Below, piece by piece: positions 1 through 13,321 of a stretch of 64,000 bases of DNA. Position numbers and translations under genes: made by a program. Numbering within the stretch: the first letter of the stretch is position 1; each line of letters begins with the position of its first letter. Origin of the DNA: Fratercula arctica (taxonomy: Eukaryota; Chordata; Aves; Charadriiformes; Alcidae); contig CANTUZ010000011.1 of the NCBI GenBank assembly GCA_947846985.1, positions 28,701,589-28,765,588 on the forward strand. Reading direction: 5' to 3'. The notes under the pieces were generated by a model. That model was not told where the DNA came from and did no database searches. It saw only the letters and a list, made by a program, of their open reading frames with translations.

Positions 1-3000
1 GAGGAAGGGTCTCCGGCATGCATGTGTATAATCTAGATCTGCATGTGAAAAAAAAAAAAATCAACCTGGAGGAAGAAGAAACCTGTGAGAAAAAAGGAAA
101 AGGTCCTGCCATGGTGTGTGGTGTATCACATCTCAGTTTATTGTTAAACGAACAAGTTTCATAATAAAGGTATTTCAAGAAATCTCTAGAAAAAACTATT
201 CAGCCAGGTTAAAGTAAGCTCCATCTTTAACCCCATTTTGGAGTATGTTGAAGGTATCTTGCAGCCAAGTTAACTCAAGGTAGCTAACTTGGTTCCTTCC
301 ACTTTGAGCACTGGGGAGCTGCTGTTAGTAATTTTAACCCCCTCATTCTCAGCCTGAATTGCTTTTTCTCTTTCTTTTTAACCTAGCATGACTAGCTTTG
401 TTGCTTAGCGGCAGAAACGGTTGTTAGCAATGCATTAACATCTTGTCTTTGAGAAGTTACACCCTGTCACTGTGTCATATGCTTGTTGGGACAAGCTGCA
501 CCTCTTTTCTCCCTGTGAGAGCAATCCCTTCCCCTGCTTCAAACTCCCCCAGAGCCCTTGAATGGAGCCTGGGCTGTGCAGCAGCTGAGATACGGTATGT
601 TTAGCTAACTAGGTTTGAGTGTGTCATCTTTGCTTTCGACTAAACCATAGCTGCGTGGGATTTTAGTGGCATCAGGAATAAGCCTCCCAGTTTGCTTTAA
701 CAGTTGTCTCCAGCTCTGCTGTGTAAGTAGAGGGTGGCGGGTTGCGCTGTGTGGCAGCCTGTGTCTGGCGCTTCCTCTGCAAAGTTGTACTTGTTTGGTT
801 TTGTTTTCACGTACTAGTGGTGTTCTGCAGTCCTGTCCTCCTAAAATAAAATGTGGGGGGAGGAAAAAAAAGTTGTCAAGTAAGAACAGCTAGCCATGGG
901 TGGGACTGAGCTGGGAAGACCAGCCAGAGGAGAAACAAAAGCGAGCGGTGTTAAATGAACGCGGTGGGGAGCAGCAAGCGTGGAAACGCTGCAGGGAATG
1001 AACTGCCTGGTGGCTTTTCCTTAGAAAGCTGCACCCGGTGAGTCCAGGTAAGTGGAAACTTAATCCGAGACTCCTATCCCAGACCATGGCTGTGCTGAGC
1101 GTGTGCAGCCCAGCTGAAGGTGGGGAAGGAATGCATTTACAGCTTCTGTGTGTTTCTTTGTTTCAGTAAAGAAAGCTGTTGTGTTATTCCTTTCCCTTAC
1201 TTGTGCCAAAGCATGAAAATAGGCCTGGGAGATGTGGTCTGTTTTCTCAGCTGAGACCTGAACTGTGAAAACTGCAGGGAGAGACGCTGGCTGCCCGGGA
1301 TGGGGAGCAGGGTGGGAGGCTGTGGTGAGTCTCTCTCCTCTGAGTTTAATGGTGCAACTCCTACATGACGGCTCTCTTAGAGATAAGCCTTATGACAGAG
1401 AAGTAGTTGCAGGCTCAAACCTCTGCTTTGAGCTGCTAGAAACTGCACTTAATGTTGTTTTCCTTTGATGTGCCAGCAATTTTTATAGTTGCAATCCAGC
1501 CTTTTAAGTCTTACTACAAACTACTTGCCCAACTGACTGAGGCTTAGGTGTGTGGGCCGGTGTTGTAGCAGCTAATGTTAAACAACAGTGGGCACACTCT
1601 ACTCAGTGGTGGAGCGCCTTCAGTGCACAGCAGGGAGGTAGCAGGTTCCTGGGGGAGGAGGAAGGTGGAAGATTATGGTCTGACTGAGTTGCAGTGTCCT
1701 CCACACCCCTCTAACTACAGTGCTGCGGGACCTGGCCGTCACACACCTGCATTTTAGGTACAAGCTTCCCTCTGCCCATGTGGGTTTGTAGCCTCAGGCT
1801 GCAAAGCAGTGCTGTGCAGAACTGCCACCTGTAACAAGGAAAGGGCAAATGAAGCTGTTTGCAAAAGTTGAGATCCTGGTTCCTTTCTCACAGGAGGTAG
1901 TCTTATTTGCTTCCTTGAACTCAGGAGGAGGCGATGGAGCTGCAGGGATAAACTCCAGCCATTTCCATTTAGAAGAACACACTGGTGGGCCTAGGGCAGT
2001 GTCTACTGGTGGCACCGTGGGCTGGGGTGTTCCTGCAGCAGCCTGTTCACCCTACGAAAACGAGTAATCAAGTAGATTGTTTTACACAACAAACTGAAGA
2101 GAGTAGGGGGAAAACAGGATTTTTGTTTCCTGTGAGCTTCATACGGGACAGTATGGCATGCAGTTATAAAATACATCATATGTGTATACTGTATTTAGCA
2201 CTAAAGGGCTGTTGCTGGTGTTTCACCAGGATTATGCTGTGCTTAAAATGGATTTTGCTGGCAATTTATTGTTTGTGCCTGTTGTCTTCCTCTGCAAAAC
2301 TTGTCTGAGCGGAAGTACCATCCTGGGTACAGCGTGACGGTGGTGTTGGGTATGCGCCGCAGGGGGGGGTGTGCATGAACGCTGGATGGAGAGGAGGGAG
2401 ATCTCTGCCTGGTGCTGTCTCCAGCTGTTCCTCCCAGCACTTCCCAGTCCTGCACCCTGGAGCCATCAGACCCTGGGGACTCTCCCAGCTCTGGAGAGAG
2501 GGCTCAGGGCGGCTCCTGGGGCAGGTGGGAGTGGAAACTCCTGTTCTACAGGAGATGTCTGATAGCACTCCAGGTACTACTCTGCCCAAAGCAGCTGATA
2601 TCTCGTGCTTCTGGAAGAGAATAAAAGGTTTGTGAGGAGGAGGTGGTGTCTGACTGGGAATTCTGTAGTAGATGAATCGTAACACCTGTGTGCAGCCTCC
2701 TTTCTCCCTCTGGGGCTACAGCAGGTGTAAGAGTAGCTTTCGGCAGCAATGCCCATGGCCTCAGGCTGGAGGGATTGTTTTTTTTAAGGCCGCACATCAC
2801 ATTCCGTCCCTGGGATCCCTAGCGGGCCCTTGTGCAGGCCTTGCCTGGGCCCACACAGCTGACGCCATACCCCCTCGGAGCTCTGGAGGTGCCAGGGTCC
2901 GTCCTGATGCTGGTTGTCATGTTGGCTTAGTGTGGCCTACCCCTAAAGAAAGGAGGAGAGGCTCATGTGGAGTTCACTCACCTCAACTGGTTTCTTTATC

Positions 3001-5256
3001 TTGAGAAATTCTGGTGCCTTCCTTTGTGGAATGTGAGCGGCTGTCCCAAGGCTTGTGACTTTAAATTCAGAGGTTAGTTCTGTGTGGAAGAATAAAGAAG
3101 GGGGAAGATGCTTGTGCATAGGGAGAAAAATCACGGAAAGCTAAAACCAAAGCAAAATCTGTGTGTCTTTTCTTTCTGAGGAGTTGGAAATATCTGCTTA
3201 AAATAAGAGACCACAAAAACAAGGAAGTTACATGAGCTGGTTCTTGTAACTGGTGTAACTGCTGGAGTAAATGATTTTGAGGGCTGCAAATCTCTTCACA
3301 GCACAGGCCAGGTCTGCAAATAAACATCAAAGCAAGAGGGGGTTTGCACAGGGCAGTGCAAAGAGACCCCACGACGAATGTTTGAGTGCAAACGTGAAGG
3401 CTGGAGAACTGTTCAATATAGTGTAAGAAGGGGTGATAGCACAGAAAGCAGATACAAGCCTGCTTTGGGCTTGCTCTGTGTTAGGGAATTCTTCAGATAA
3501 AAATCGCTGCCAGGCCCCAGAAAGTTGGTTTGAAAAAGTAACAGAGGATTTGAGGCAGACCTGTGGCTTTAAAGCAGATTGATCTTGGAGCAGACATCGT
3601 GATGGGATCCAAGGACTTTTTTGTGAATTTATAAATTAGTATAAAGCCAACATCAGTATCTCACTCCTAGTGACTGACCTGGGCTGTAAGAAATATGTTT
3701 GTGTGTGTGACTCTGTCCATGCGTAACTGTTTTGGTTGTCTTCTCTTTTATTGTGAGTGTTTTGCTTCAAACAGCTTTTCTGTGCTACACCTGATGATCT
3801 GGTATTGTGCCCAACGACACCAACGAAGGTGCTGGGTGAGGTATGGCACCTTACTCGATGCTGCTTTGTGCCCTTCTGGAGCACAAAAGGTTTTGAAAGC
3901 TTTGCATTTGTCATTTCAGTGTCTAATTATTTCAAGCAAGCAATTTCTCTCCAGTTGTGACACCCATGTCCAAGGGGAGGGTGGGGCAAGACAGGAAGAA
4001 AAATTAAATTAAATTCAAACTTACCACTGTGTAGTAAATTCTCAGTACTGATGGTAATACAACATTAGCAATGGCTTCACTACCGTAAAGCATAGTTCTC
4101 TAAGTCCAGGACACTTTTTTTTACCTGTTAAAAACTTGTGTCATGGTTACAGCTACCCTTTTTGTCTAAATAATACAGTTTAGAGTAATCTTCTGCTGGG
4201 ATAAATATGTCCACTGTGTGAATTTAGCAATATCGATTAGCAAAGGACAAAATCACTTAAGTCGTGTGCTTAGTTTTAGTGGATATCAGGCAGCAAGGCA
4301 ATAGTCAGCTGTTCTTTCAAACTCTGCTCCTGCAATTAGAATCCAAATTGTTTGTGTGAGCTGGGCAGGAATGTGCTGGTATTTACCCAAATTTTGAAGA
4401 AGATACTTAGCAGAGGAATGTGCTCTGCATGCTTGCCATTCCGCTAGGAAACTGTGCATATAAAGTAAACCTCAAACAAATATTTGGAGGGCCGGGGGGC
4501 TTCAGAAGAACAGTGTGTCCTCCAGATTTTAGGAAGAGCAAGTCATCCTCATGTACTCAGTTGTGTCTTGTCCTCTCTGCAAGCTCCATCCCAACCAATG
4601 CTGCTGCCTGGGGGGTTACAATAAACCTCTTTATTTCATTTAATATGTGTCTGTGTGAGTACCTGATAGTCAAAATGGGATTAGGAGAGATGAATTGCTA
4701 CTGAAATTGGTAATAACAGAAAGGAAACCTGTCTGACAGCATCTGCCCTGTGATCTTCTGAGAACAGGTAAAAGAATCCTTAATTAACTTTTTGCAAGGG
4801 TGGGGTAGTATTTTTGTTAAGAATTCATTTCAGAAAGTTACAACATGAATTGTTGTTCCCTGAATTACAGTAGCCTAATGAATTGCCATAAATTAGCTCC
4901 TAGCCTGTAGTGAATACTGGGTTTAAGGAAGAAAAGCCATAATGCTTGCTGTGGGCTGAAGAGAGGGAGCTGACTTGGAGAAACTTGTGAAAGCTGAGGT
5001 AACACAGAGTGTGGTGGCTTGTAACTGCTGTTGTCAAAACATTTCCAAAAGCTCTTTACACTGCTCCGGTTTTGCTTTTCTGTCTCCTGTCTGCCTGAGA
5101 CACCTCAAAGCTGGTTGGAGGCTCTGGTGCAGGTGTGATGTGCGTGGTTGCATGGGTCCCAGGCCAGTTACTCTGTGAATATTTCATTTGACCAGTTAAA
5201 CTCCTGGAACTGGCCCAAGTCAGAAGCAGTTTGAGGCCACCAGTGTTTTAGCTTCC

Positions 5257-5278
5257 AACTTCCAAACCATTGGAAGTT
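5257..5278. repeat. Perfect short hairpin (9-bp stem, 4-nt loop)
   Basis: The arms AACTTCCAA and TTGGAAGTT are exact reverse complements separated by ACCA. No T-run follows on either strand and no gene is adjacent. It may be chance or a paired binding site for a transcription factor. No function is assigned. Confidence 0.6.
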
Positions 5279-6322
5279 ACCTGGTTGGCTGTTGGTTATT
5301 TATGTGCATGGCTGTATCAGACCTAGAGCAGTGGAAGCAGCGGTGTGTTGAGCTTGTCTTGCACAGTACTGAGGGCTCGGTGCAGAGGCTGTCGCTGCTA
5401 ATTGCTGTCATGACAGGAACTCATTTTCTTCCTCCAATAGTGCTCAGTCAAACTGTCATCAAACTAGGCTCGTGTCTTGGATTGCTGCAGATTCCTTATT
5501 AAAAAGTAGAGTCGGGTGATGGGGTATAGGAGGTATTGCGAAGCAGTGGATAATTAAATACTTACCTCAGGACTAAATTCATGTTGTTCCTGAAGAAAAA
5601 GCCTTGACAGACTGTTCTGTTGGCTGCTGGAGTAGTTAGCAGTGGGGGCTTCCCCTTAGTAAGGGCTGTGCTATGGCTCAATAAGCGTTGCTCTAGTTGT
5701 ATCTCTTTGTTTCAGAAGATTGATAAGCGTGTCCCCTTGGCAGTGTGGAGTTACCTGCTGGTCAGGAGGGGCAAGCAGATTGCCACCACAGGACTAAACA
5801 GTGTATTTTCATGCATATAATCTGATAATTTGCATAAAACGAGGTATGGGGTTGTTTGAGGGCAAGTTTGGAGGAGCAAACACAGGGAAGGTTGGGGTCC
5901 CCAAGTGAGTGTCCCTCTGCTGTCCGTGCTCCAAGAATGGATCTGGGTGGCTTTACCTGTGGGACAGAACTAGTGAAAGACACCCTGCTTCCCAAGAAAT
6001 CACTGTCCCAAAGCAAGGTACTCCTCTTCCCAGATAATAAAACCACAGGAGATTATTTGAATGAGAGGCAGTGAGTACCTTTAACTGGGTACAATTACCT
6101 GGGAGGCTTAGTGAGTTTGCAGTGCTTATGTTTGTGAGCTCTGTGCTGCTGTATTGGTATACCATGAAATTCATGCGCTTCTCATGTGAAATGCCTGTTC
6201 AGCTTGGCCACTGGGAAGGTGTTGAAAACTTTGCACAAAATTTAATGTCTCAAGTGAAGCCTGTAGAAATGATCCAAATGAATCAGGTTGTTTAATATCC
6301 CATCTCCGACAGTAGCCAGTAC

Positions 6323-6340
6323 CAGCTCCTTCAGGAGCTG
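6323..6340. repeat. Inverted repeat with 2-nt spacer
   Basis: CAGCTCCT and AGGAGCTG are perfect complements around the dinucleotide TC. It lies in non-coding DNA and carries no recognised element. A stretch this short can arise by chance in 64 kb. Confidence 0.55.
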
Positions 6341-7066
6341 ATATTTCAAAAGCTCTGTATGTATTGGGATGGTTTTTCCCAAGAAATTTTCTTTCTTGAC
6401 TCCCAGTTAGTTAGAAACTGTCTTGTTTCCAGAAGTATCCAAGTAGCTTTGAGTCCTGGTAAAACTCCAATTTATTTACACTATGCTCTGGAAAAGACCA
6501 AATATTGTCATGTCTTTATCCTTTGGACTTGCAAGAATTTTATCATATGCATGCTTAGTTTGCTGGAGGGGCACAGTCTGAATTGCTGAATTCAGGGGGG
6601 GTGGGGGGTGAGGAAGCTGTAGCATGAATTAAACATAGCCAGTATTTCTAAAGGCGTGATGTCTTGATTGAATGGTTTTAATCAGCACCATTTAAATACT
6701 CTGTCATTGCTTAGCAAACAAAGTCCTAGTTGGCTCACAGAAATACTGAAAAACCAAACTAGGCAATATCCCTGCCAGGGTATTCTTATCTTCCCAATGT
6801 GGTTTCTCTCTGTGTACACAAGCAGGATGAAAATGGTGCGTGCGGAGGAGGAGGTAGGGGAGCTCTTCTGCATGATACAGAGGTGCATGTTTGAGATGTC
6901 AGTTCAGAAAACAGCTGCCTGTCTGCAAAATGGTTTGAGGCCCCACTTCTAGAAATAGCCCTGGGCACCTCCCGGTTTCTTTGCTGTGCAAGTTATTTGG
7001 GATTAAGCATGTTTTGAGTGGGAAGGGTCTGGTTTAAAACAACAGCTGGGCAGAAAGGAGGACACG

Positions 7067-7079
7067 CACACACACACAC
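7067..7079. repeat. Short (CA)n microsatellite
   Basis: Six CA units plus a terminal C, followed by a short C run. It is an ordinary simple repeat and may be length-variable between individuals. Confidence 0.85.
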
Positions 7080-7777
7080 CCCCCTCAAGATGCAACCTAT
7101 AAAGATTCATTTAGAGAAGAAAAATTGCTAACATAAAGCTGGTCATGCGTTCTTAAAATGCATGCACAGCTCTGCAGTGTAAACTACTTCTGCTCCTTGT
7201 TTTGACAGTCTCTGCACGTAAGCCTGGATTCCTCATATGGCCATTATGTTAGGCAGAGTACTGTATTTGAGCTTGCCCTTTCTGCACCGCTCTCCTTCTT
7301 GCTTAGAATTAAATGGGAAGATGACAAGTCCTGGAGGAGGGGTGTTACCGGGAGGTACAGCATATGACCCCTCATTGAGTGGCCTTGGAGGTACCTGCAG
7401 TAATAACTGCCAGGCGAGCTGTGGCTTGCTTTTGCTTGTGGATCCCGGCACTCCTAGAAGTGTTGGCAGCCTGTTACCTGGCCGCGGGGAGAGGATGGCT
7501 GTGGGAGATGGGCGCAGCTCTCCGGATCTGAGTGCAGTCAAGCAGGAGGTTTGTATGACTTTGGTGCTGCATGAAATGAATGCAAATAGAGGAGACGGAG
7601 GAATTCCCATGTCGAAGTTGAATTGACAGGCAGGTACTTGTCCAGTGCTGCTCTGTAGTTGTAGCTGCTCCTAGGTCTGAATAACAGACCTAGTGGTCTT
7701 GGTTCCCCCCCTGCTTCCAAAAGGAGGATGTATAAATGTAGGCTCTGAGCCAGGATTAAGCCCCAGAGTTTCTGACC

Positions 7778-7960
7778 ATCATAGAATGGTTTGGGTTGGA
7801 AGGGACCTTAAAGACCATCTAGTTCCAACCCCCTGCCCTGGGCAGGGACACCTTCCACCAGACCAGGTTGCTCAAAGCCCTGTCCAACCTGGCCTTGAAC
7901 ACCTCCAGGGATGGGGCAGCCACAGCTTCTCTGGGCAACCTGGGCCAGTGTCTTTCACTA
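7778..7960 (-). mobile_element. CR1 LINE 3' fragment, reverse orientation
   Basis: Read on the minus strand this is the 3' untranslated end of an avian CR1 LINE. The block starts (plus strand) with the complement of the 'ccattctatgat' tail, then the complement of 'aaggtcccttccaac', 'ccctgcccagggcaggg' and 'ctgggcaacctgggccagtg'. It is a 5'-truncated copy, as is typical of CR1, with no reverse-transcriptase coding part. It is fairly well preserved, so it is younger than the MIR-like remnants elsewhere in the window. Similarity fades after about 7960. Confidence 0.93.
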
Positions 7961-10900
7961 CTTCAGTTCAAATGCAATTTCTCTTTAACAGGCGAAAACC
8001 TGCCGCTAGGGTGTCCGAGGTTAGGATGCACAGCTGCTCCACGAGGGCTGCACATCAGTGTGTGCAGGAATAACTGCATGGCTGCTCTCCATGAGTTCTC
8101 ATAAATCTAGCTGCTTGTGCTGGGGGCTGTGGTGGTTGTACAGCCCTGTGTGTAAGGAGACTTCTTCCAGTGTCCCTGTATTTCTGAAAGCAGATTGTTA
8201 AATGCCCAGTAGTGTTAAATGGAGTATGAATTCACGAGGCTTTCCGGGCATGTGGATGCTGTTATGTGGGGATGCATGCCAAGGTGCTCTCATCCGAGCT
8301 GCTTAGCTCCGAACAGTTTCAGGTTTTGCTATCTGCCTTTCAGGGTTGCTCTGAACCAATGAACCTGGGCTGCTGCTTCCATAAAAAGGCTGCTGAATCC
8401 AAAGTTCATACAAATCTGATAGATTCAGTTGGAACTTAGAATCAAATTTTCAAGACTGAGGATTTTCAAATTTGAAATGTTACACAGTAGTACTATATAT
8501 ATTTTCCTCACTTATATTTTTCAATAATTCAGTGACTTTTCAATCTGTGATATGCATCCATAGCACTGTGTGTAGTGCTAAGGACTACATTTTTGTGGAG
8601 TCTTTGTTAAAGAAAATTTAAGCCAGCTCCAGAATAACAAAATGAACAACCCTAGAAAAAGTGATGTTGTTGCTTTGAGGGAGGAGAAATGATAGACCAG
8701 TGTCTGTGTCTTTGCTAAATTATACAAGGAGCTATTGCAGCGAGCAGGAAAACTGCTCTTTGCTGATGTTTCTGTGAGTTACGACCACATTATCCTGGTG
8801 TGTGCGTGCCGCTCCTGCGGATGCTCTCCGGCGATGGCAATTGCTGCTGTGGGAATACAGCTTCTTTGGTGGCTCTGCTTTCCTGTAGCGATCCGCTCAC
8901 TCGAAACGTTCCCATTTGTTTTTCTTGTTGCTTACAGTCTTAACTCTTGTGTCATCTTGTCCCTCTTGTTTTAGGCTCTCTGATTTGGAAACTGTCACAA
9001 GGTATTTTCAGATTAATCTTTTCTTCTTCACCCCCTGCACCCTCTCCATCACTATGTGGTCTCTGGGTCTCCTCGTAGCTGTTTTGCTTCCTGCACTGCT
9101 GAGACAAAGGAAAAAACCCCTTTTGTAGGGCTGGTTTATGGCCAAACCTGCCTTATTTAAAATCAGCGCGGGCACTTGCAGAAAAGAACACCAAATCAAT
9201 GTTTGAATTACCGCTGCACTGCCACTGACTGTAAAGGGAAGAGCAAAAACATACACAAAATTAGTTATCTTTCCATGTCTACCTGTGCATTTGCATAATG
9301 TGAAAGTTTATAGCTGTGCAATGGGAACCCAATGCAAGTAGGTATAATATATTTCCAGGGAGGCCTCTGCCAAGGGCACAGGGACAAGAGCAGTATCCTG
9401 TGTGTGTTTTTTGGGCTGCTGGCAGGGAAGAGCAACAAGGTCACTTGTTTTCCCAAAAGGGTTTTGTTTTATGAGTGTGTTTGTGGCACGTGTTCTCCCC
9501 AAGTCAATGGATATGAAGAGGTCTCCTTGGCCCAGGAGCAGTGTCTGTGCACATGGTGGTGCAGGGAAGGGTTTGGAGAAAGGGGGAGAGGGGCTCTGGA
9601 GTTGTAGGGCAGGTCTAAAAAAAAAAATCATTTAATAGCCCCTTTCCTTCATTTAGGATAGGGCAAAGAATATAAGCAACAGACAAATCTTGGAGCTGGG
9701 TTTTTCATTTAAGGGATAGATATATTTGTTGTAACAGAAAGCTTGTTGCTGCGCTGATTTGTTGATAATCAGGGTCCTTTGCCCTGGCAGATGAGTAGGC
9801 TACTGCTGCAGGAAATGTACTTCACTTGTCTGTACAGCCTGTCTTCTGGATGTCTATGGCTAGGGCTATAGCATTTCATGGATGGGCCCTTTTTTCTGGT
9901 TTGGGAGATGAGCTCCTGGCCCAGATGGATAAGCAGCCTGACAGGCAACAGAAATTGGCCACTCCTGCTCCCACACAAGCTCCTGGGGACAGCTGCTTTG
10001 GATGGGCTGTGATGTTCACTCGCTGCTGTACCTCATCCCCAGTTCCTTATGGCAGTTGTACTTTCTTCCCTGATTTGCAAAGGGGTAGGCTTTCATTTTT
10101 CTTCTTTGTAGAGCGGCCTTGTATCCCCAGGTGCCCCTTTGGAGGATCCCTGGCTGGTTTGCCTGGGCTGTCCCTTAAACTTCCCTTGTTTAAGAGACAT
10201 TGCAATACATATTGTATCTTCAACAATGATCACAGGCCCCATACCTTTGCAAGAGCGATGGTAAATTACTTCAGAAGTCCCCCTAAAGCAGGGATGTGAT
10301 GTTTAGTGTGCCATCAAGGGGAGCAAGTGTCCTGGTGCCATTTGTTGCAGGGATTGGCACAGCCCTTGCTCCTGGATCTCTGGGTGCCTTGGCAGGGGCA
10401 GGGCGAGCGTGCGCTGCTGCAGACTTTGTTCCTGGTTTATTGGACCTGTCTAACAGCAGAGCTCGTATTTGCTCCACCATGGGTTTCTTCTGTCTGCTTA
10501 ATAGGTGCTTGTGGGCATCTAATAATCAAACCCAAAATGAAATGCATAATAAGAAGGAAAGGTTGCAAACAGGAGACGTATGAGCTTTCAGCTACATGTG
10601 TGTGGGATTCGCATCCCTGGGGATGTATGTTCATAAATGCCGTATTTGTTGATGGCACAACAGAGCCCTAATTACAGGCCTGTTCTCTGTCACCGCTGTG
10701 CTGTCGTCTCAGACAGACCAGGCATAAATTTGGGTTTCCCAGGGGAAAATATTGTGTGTAATTATGTGTGTGTGTATTGTAATGTTACCCATGTAAGCTA
10801 AAATGAAGAAGAATTTCCCATCTTCTTGTTCTCTGTCACGTTGTCATGCCTGTTCTTTTCCCCTTGTTTCTTTGCCAGTAGCTGTGGATTTTTAATATTT

Positions 10901-13163
10901 TGCTTAAAATTTTTCTTTCCTCTCTCCAACTTGACGTTCTGCATTCCTGAACTTCAGAGGGTACCTTTTTCTGGGTCAAACATAGAGAACCAGCAGGATT
11001 TGTACTTTTTGCTCATTGCATCTGCATGTCTCAGAAGTCAGCAAGTTATCTGACACTTTTTTCCCCAAAAAGTATTTTTAAAAAATGTCATGTAACAGAA
11101 TTTCCTGCAGTAAGAGTGGTTTTAACTAGAAGCCCCCCCTTAGAGCTACTGAACATCAAAGTTTAATGCCACCCAGGACTGTAAAATAAGGGGGAGAGGG
11201 AGGGGCAAATAACCATGTTAGATCACAGTAAAGCCACAGCAGTCCCTTGAGTATCTCTAATGCTATGTGATGGATGAGAATTTCACAAAATAGACATTTG
11301 GAAGTTTTTTTTAAAAAGTACTTTCTTTCACCACACAATTGCTGACAGTAATACAGAAAAGCAATACAGGGAGTGAGCTCTTATTTTCCTTCCCTTCTTC
11401 TCGTAAAGGAATAGAATAAAATCTATTTTGGATTCATCTGCCATATTTCTTACTGGGGCAGATGTTTAAAACATTCCTGTCTGCAGGCATAGAGCCTGAC
11501 TGCAGTTACGTTGTGCTGAATACCTGATTTGATTTCTGTGGAGCTGTTCAGGACAGAAAATGGAGATGTGAGCTCAGAGCATCCCCTTCCCAAAGCCTGT
11601 GGTCATAGGGAGCATAATATTGCAATGCAGGTTTGTTGCGTTAGCCTAATTGTAGCATACAGTTGAAAACAATAAATTAAAGCTATGATTTAATTTTCGC
11701 TTTTGTGCTCTCTCTTTTTTCCCCCATACCTTTACACCTTTATTTAGGACCTTTGCAAGGACTTTATTGAGCTGTGTTGTTAGAAGTGTAGCAACACCAG
11801 GTCAGGCATCCATGGGGAACAGTCAGTTGCTCCTGGTCACCCAGGCAGGAGTCTGAGCTGTCAACATCTGAACAGACTCACAACTTCCCAGCTTCGTCAC
11901 AGGAACCAAGAAACGGGCAGAAAAAGAGGGACTAGATTTGAACCGGTGTTATAGATACTTACAAACTCAACTGCTGTGCATGTATGTTGCTGGTATGTGT
12001 AGCCAGGGCTCTGCAGATGGAGTTAATCTACACTGAGTGAGGATCTCGGATTATGGTTCACCCTGAAATCAGCACAGCACACCCTGAATAGCCCCAGCGC
12101 TGTTAGTGGGCTTGTGTGCAGGGTGATCAGAACTTTACATTTCTGAGTTCACCTTTTCTTGGACTCGTTTGAATGTGTCTGGATTTATTCACATCATTTG
12201 ATCTATTTCTTTTTAATGATAATACTGTAAGAGTACAGCCCAAAATGTTCTTAAGGTTCTTTTTCCTAGAAAATAGTACTTTCCTTTTTTTGCAAGGGAG
12301 GAGGAATAATCCCTCATCCTGTCCGTTCTAGAAACAAATCCACATGTGGTCATTCTATATCTCATTTTTCTAAGTGAGTCGAACCATCTAGTACTTTAAG
12401 ATAACCAGTGTGTTTGGTCTTGGATTCCCAGGCGCATCTGAAGGAGGGAATGATATATAAACTAACTCCTATGAGAACAAGCAGTCTTTGGAAGAGTTGA
12501 TGTTCTTAAGCGAAGCTGTATCTCTTGAGTGATGAAGAAGCTGGTGGAAAAATCTGAATTCTCCAGAATGTATTAAAAACCTTGCTGACTCTTAATGACA
12601 AGAGGCAATACAGCTAGCCTAGGCAAAGTGCCATGGCTTGGTGCCTACTAGTTAGTGGAAAATAAACAGCTTGAACTTTTGTGTCAAGTCCTAGAGAGGT
12701 TAATAAGTGTCCAATTTTCTAAACTATTTGGCGAAGTGCTACATCAAAACAGTTGCTTGTCACAGCGTGTGCACTGAATTCACGGCTCTGACTGTAAATG
12801 GTGTGGGAGTGCAAATCCGGGGACATCAGCTATCCAGTGGCTTAGTTTGTGTGAAGAATTAATGGCTGAAAATCAAATAGTGTTCATTGACCAGAAAGCG
12901 GTCAGATACAGGAGTCTGGCCCACAGAGCTTTGAGAACTTCAGGTGGAGAGAAGTGACCTTGGCTGTCACCCATCAAGCTTATAAAGGATCTAGAGGTCA
13001 GACCCTGATTCTGTTGAAATGAATGGAAAAACTTGTGTGCCTGATTAAAAACAGGGGAAACTTCTCACTGTGGCAACAGAAGCTTCTGTGTGTGCACGAG
13101 CAGCCCACCTAAGGCACTTACTAAAAAGTTCAGTTTTATTTTGTCTCTTCCCTCTCTCGCACT
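7961..13163. other. Non-coding block between two CR1 fragments
   Basis: No exon is supported. The longest frame (157 codons, near 9826-10299) is interrupted by low-complexity composition and has no known domain. A TG-rich patch lies near 10755-10780. The stretch 11650-11700 is AT-rich. The interval 12997-13035 resembles a degraded 'gaagtcaatgg' repeat, annotated separately. Nothing else stands out. Confidence 0.6.
12997..13035. repeat. Fragment of ancient 'gaagtcaatgg' repeat
   Basis: The words 'tcagaccctgatt', 'ctgttgaaatgaatgg' and 'aaaaact' match in order the core of an old palindromic repeat common in reptile and bird genomes, here diverged. Only one arm is visible. I do not recall its library name with certainty. 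Confidence 0.4.
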
Positions 13164-13321
13164 GCCTGTCCCTGGAGGTATTTAAAAGATGGGTAGACGT
13201 GGTGCTGAGGGACTCGGTTTAGTGGTAGTTTTGTCAGAGTTAGGTTGATGGTTGGACTCGATGATCTTAAAGGTCCCTTCCAACCTAGACAATTCCAATA
13301 TTCTAATTCTATGATTCTATG
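13164..13321 (+). mobile_element. CR1 LINE 3' end, forward orientation
   Basis: This is a 5'-truncated CR1 copy. It begins with 'tgtccctggaggtattta', continues with 'tggttggactcgatgatctt' and 'aaggtcccttccaacct', and ends with the diagnostic octamer tail 'attctatgattctatg'. The body differs from the fragment at 7778-7960 (a longer upstream part is present and the 'cagggggttgg' segment is absent), so the two come from different CR1 subfamilies or have different internal deletions. Confidence 0.93.

Larger units (their letters stand above)
1..7777. other. Non-coding upstream block with no supported gene
   Basis: No reading frame here exceeds 130 codons, and none has recognisable domains or exon-like splice borders with conserved coding sense. 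Visible items are an A13 run at 48-60, an isolated AATAAA at 163-168 with no transcript evidence, a perfect 9-bp hairpin at 5257-5278, an 18-bp near-palindrome at 6323-6340, a G-rich stretch near 6595-6608 and a short CA repeat at 7067-7079. I see no CR1 or MIR copy in it. It is either intergenic DNA or an intron of a longer FRMD4B transcript; the sequence alone does not decide. Confidence 0.6.

Noticed and set aside
163..168. AATAAA as a polyadenylation signal for an upstream gene
   Set aside because: There is no coding exon before it in the window and the downstream GT-rich element is not clear; the hexamer is common in AT-rich DNA.
7693..8104. Open frames across the CR1 fragment
   Set aside because: They are translations of the CR1 3' untranslated end in reverse orientation, not CR1 proteins.
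9826..10299. 157-codon plus-strand frame
   Set aside because: Contains low-complexity phenylalanine runs from T tracts and no domain; no exon borders with coding sense.
11870..11990. Possible inverted MIR-like SINE ('gggactagatttgaaccggt')
   Set aside because: Only one short word fits the complement of the family's 'cccaggttcaaatcc' region; the neighbouring words do not align in order.
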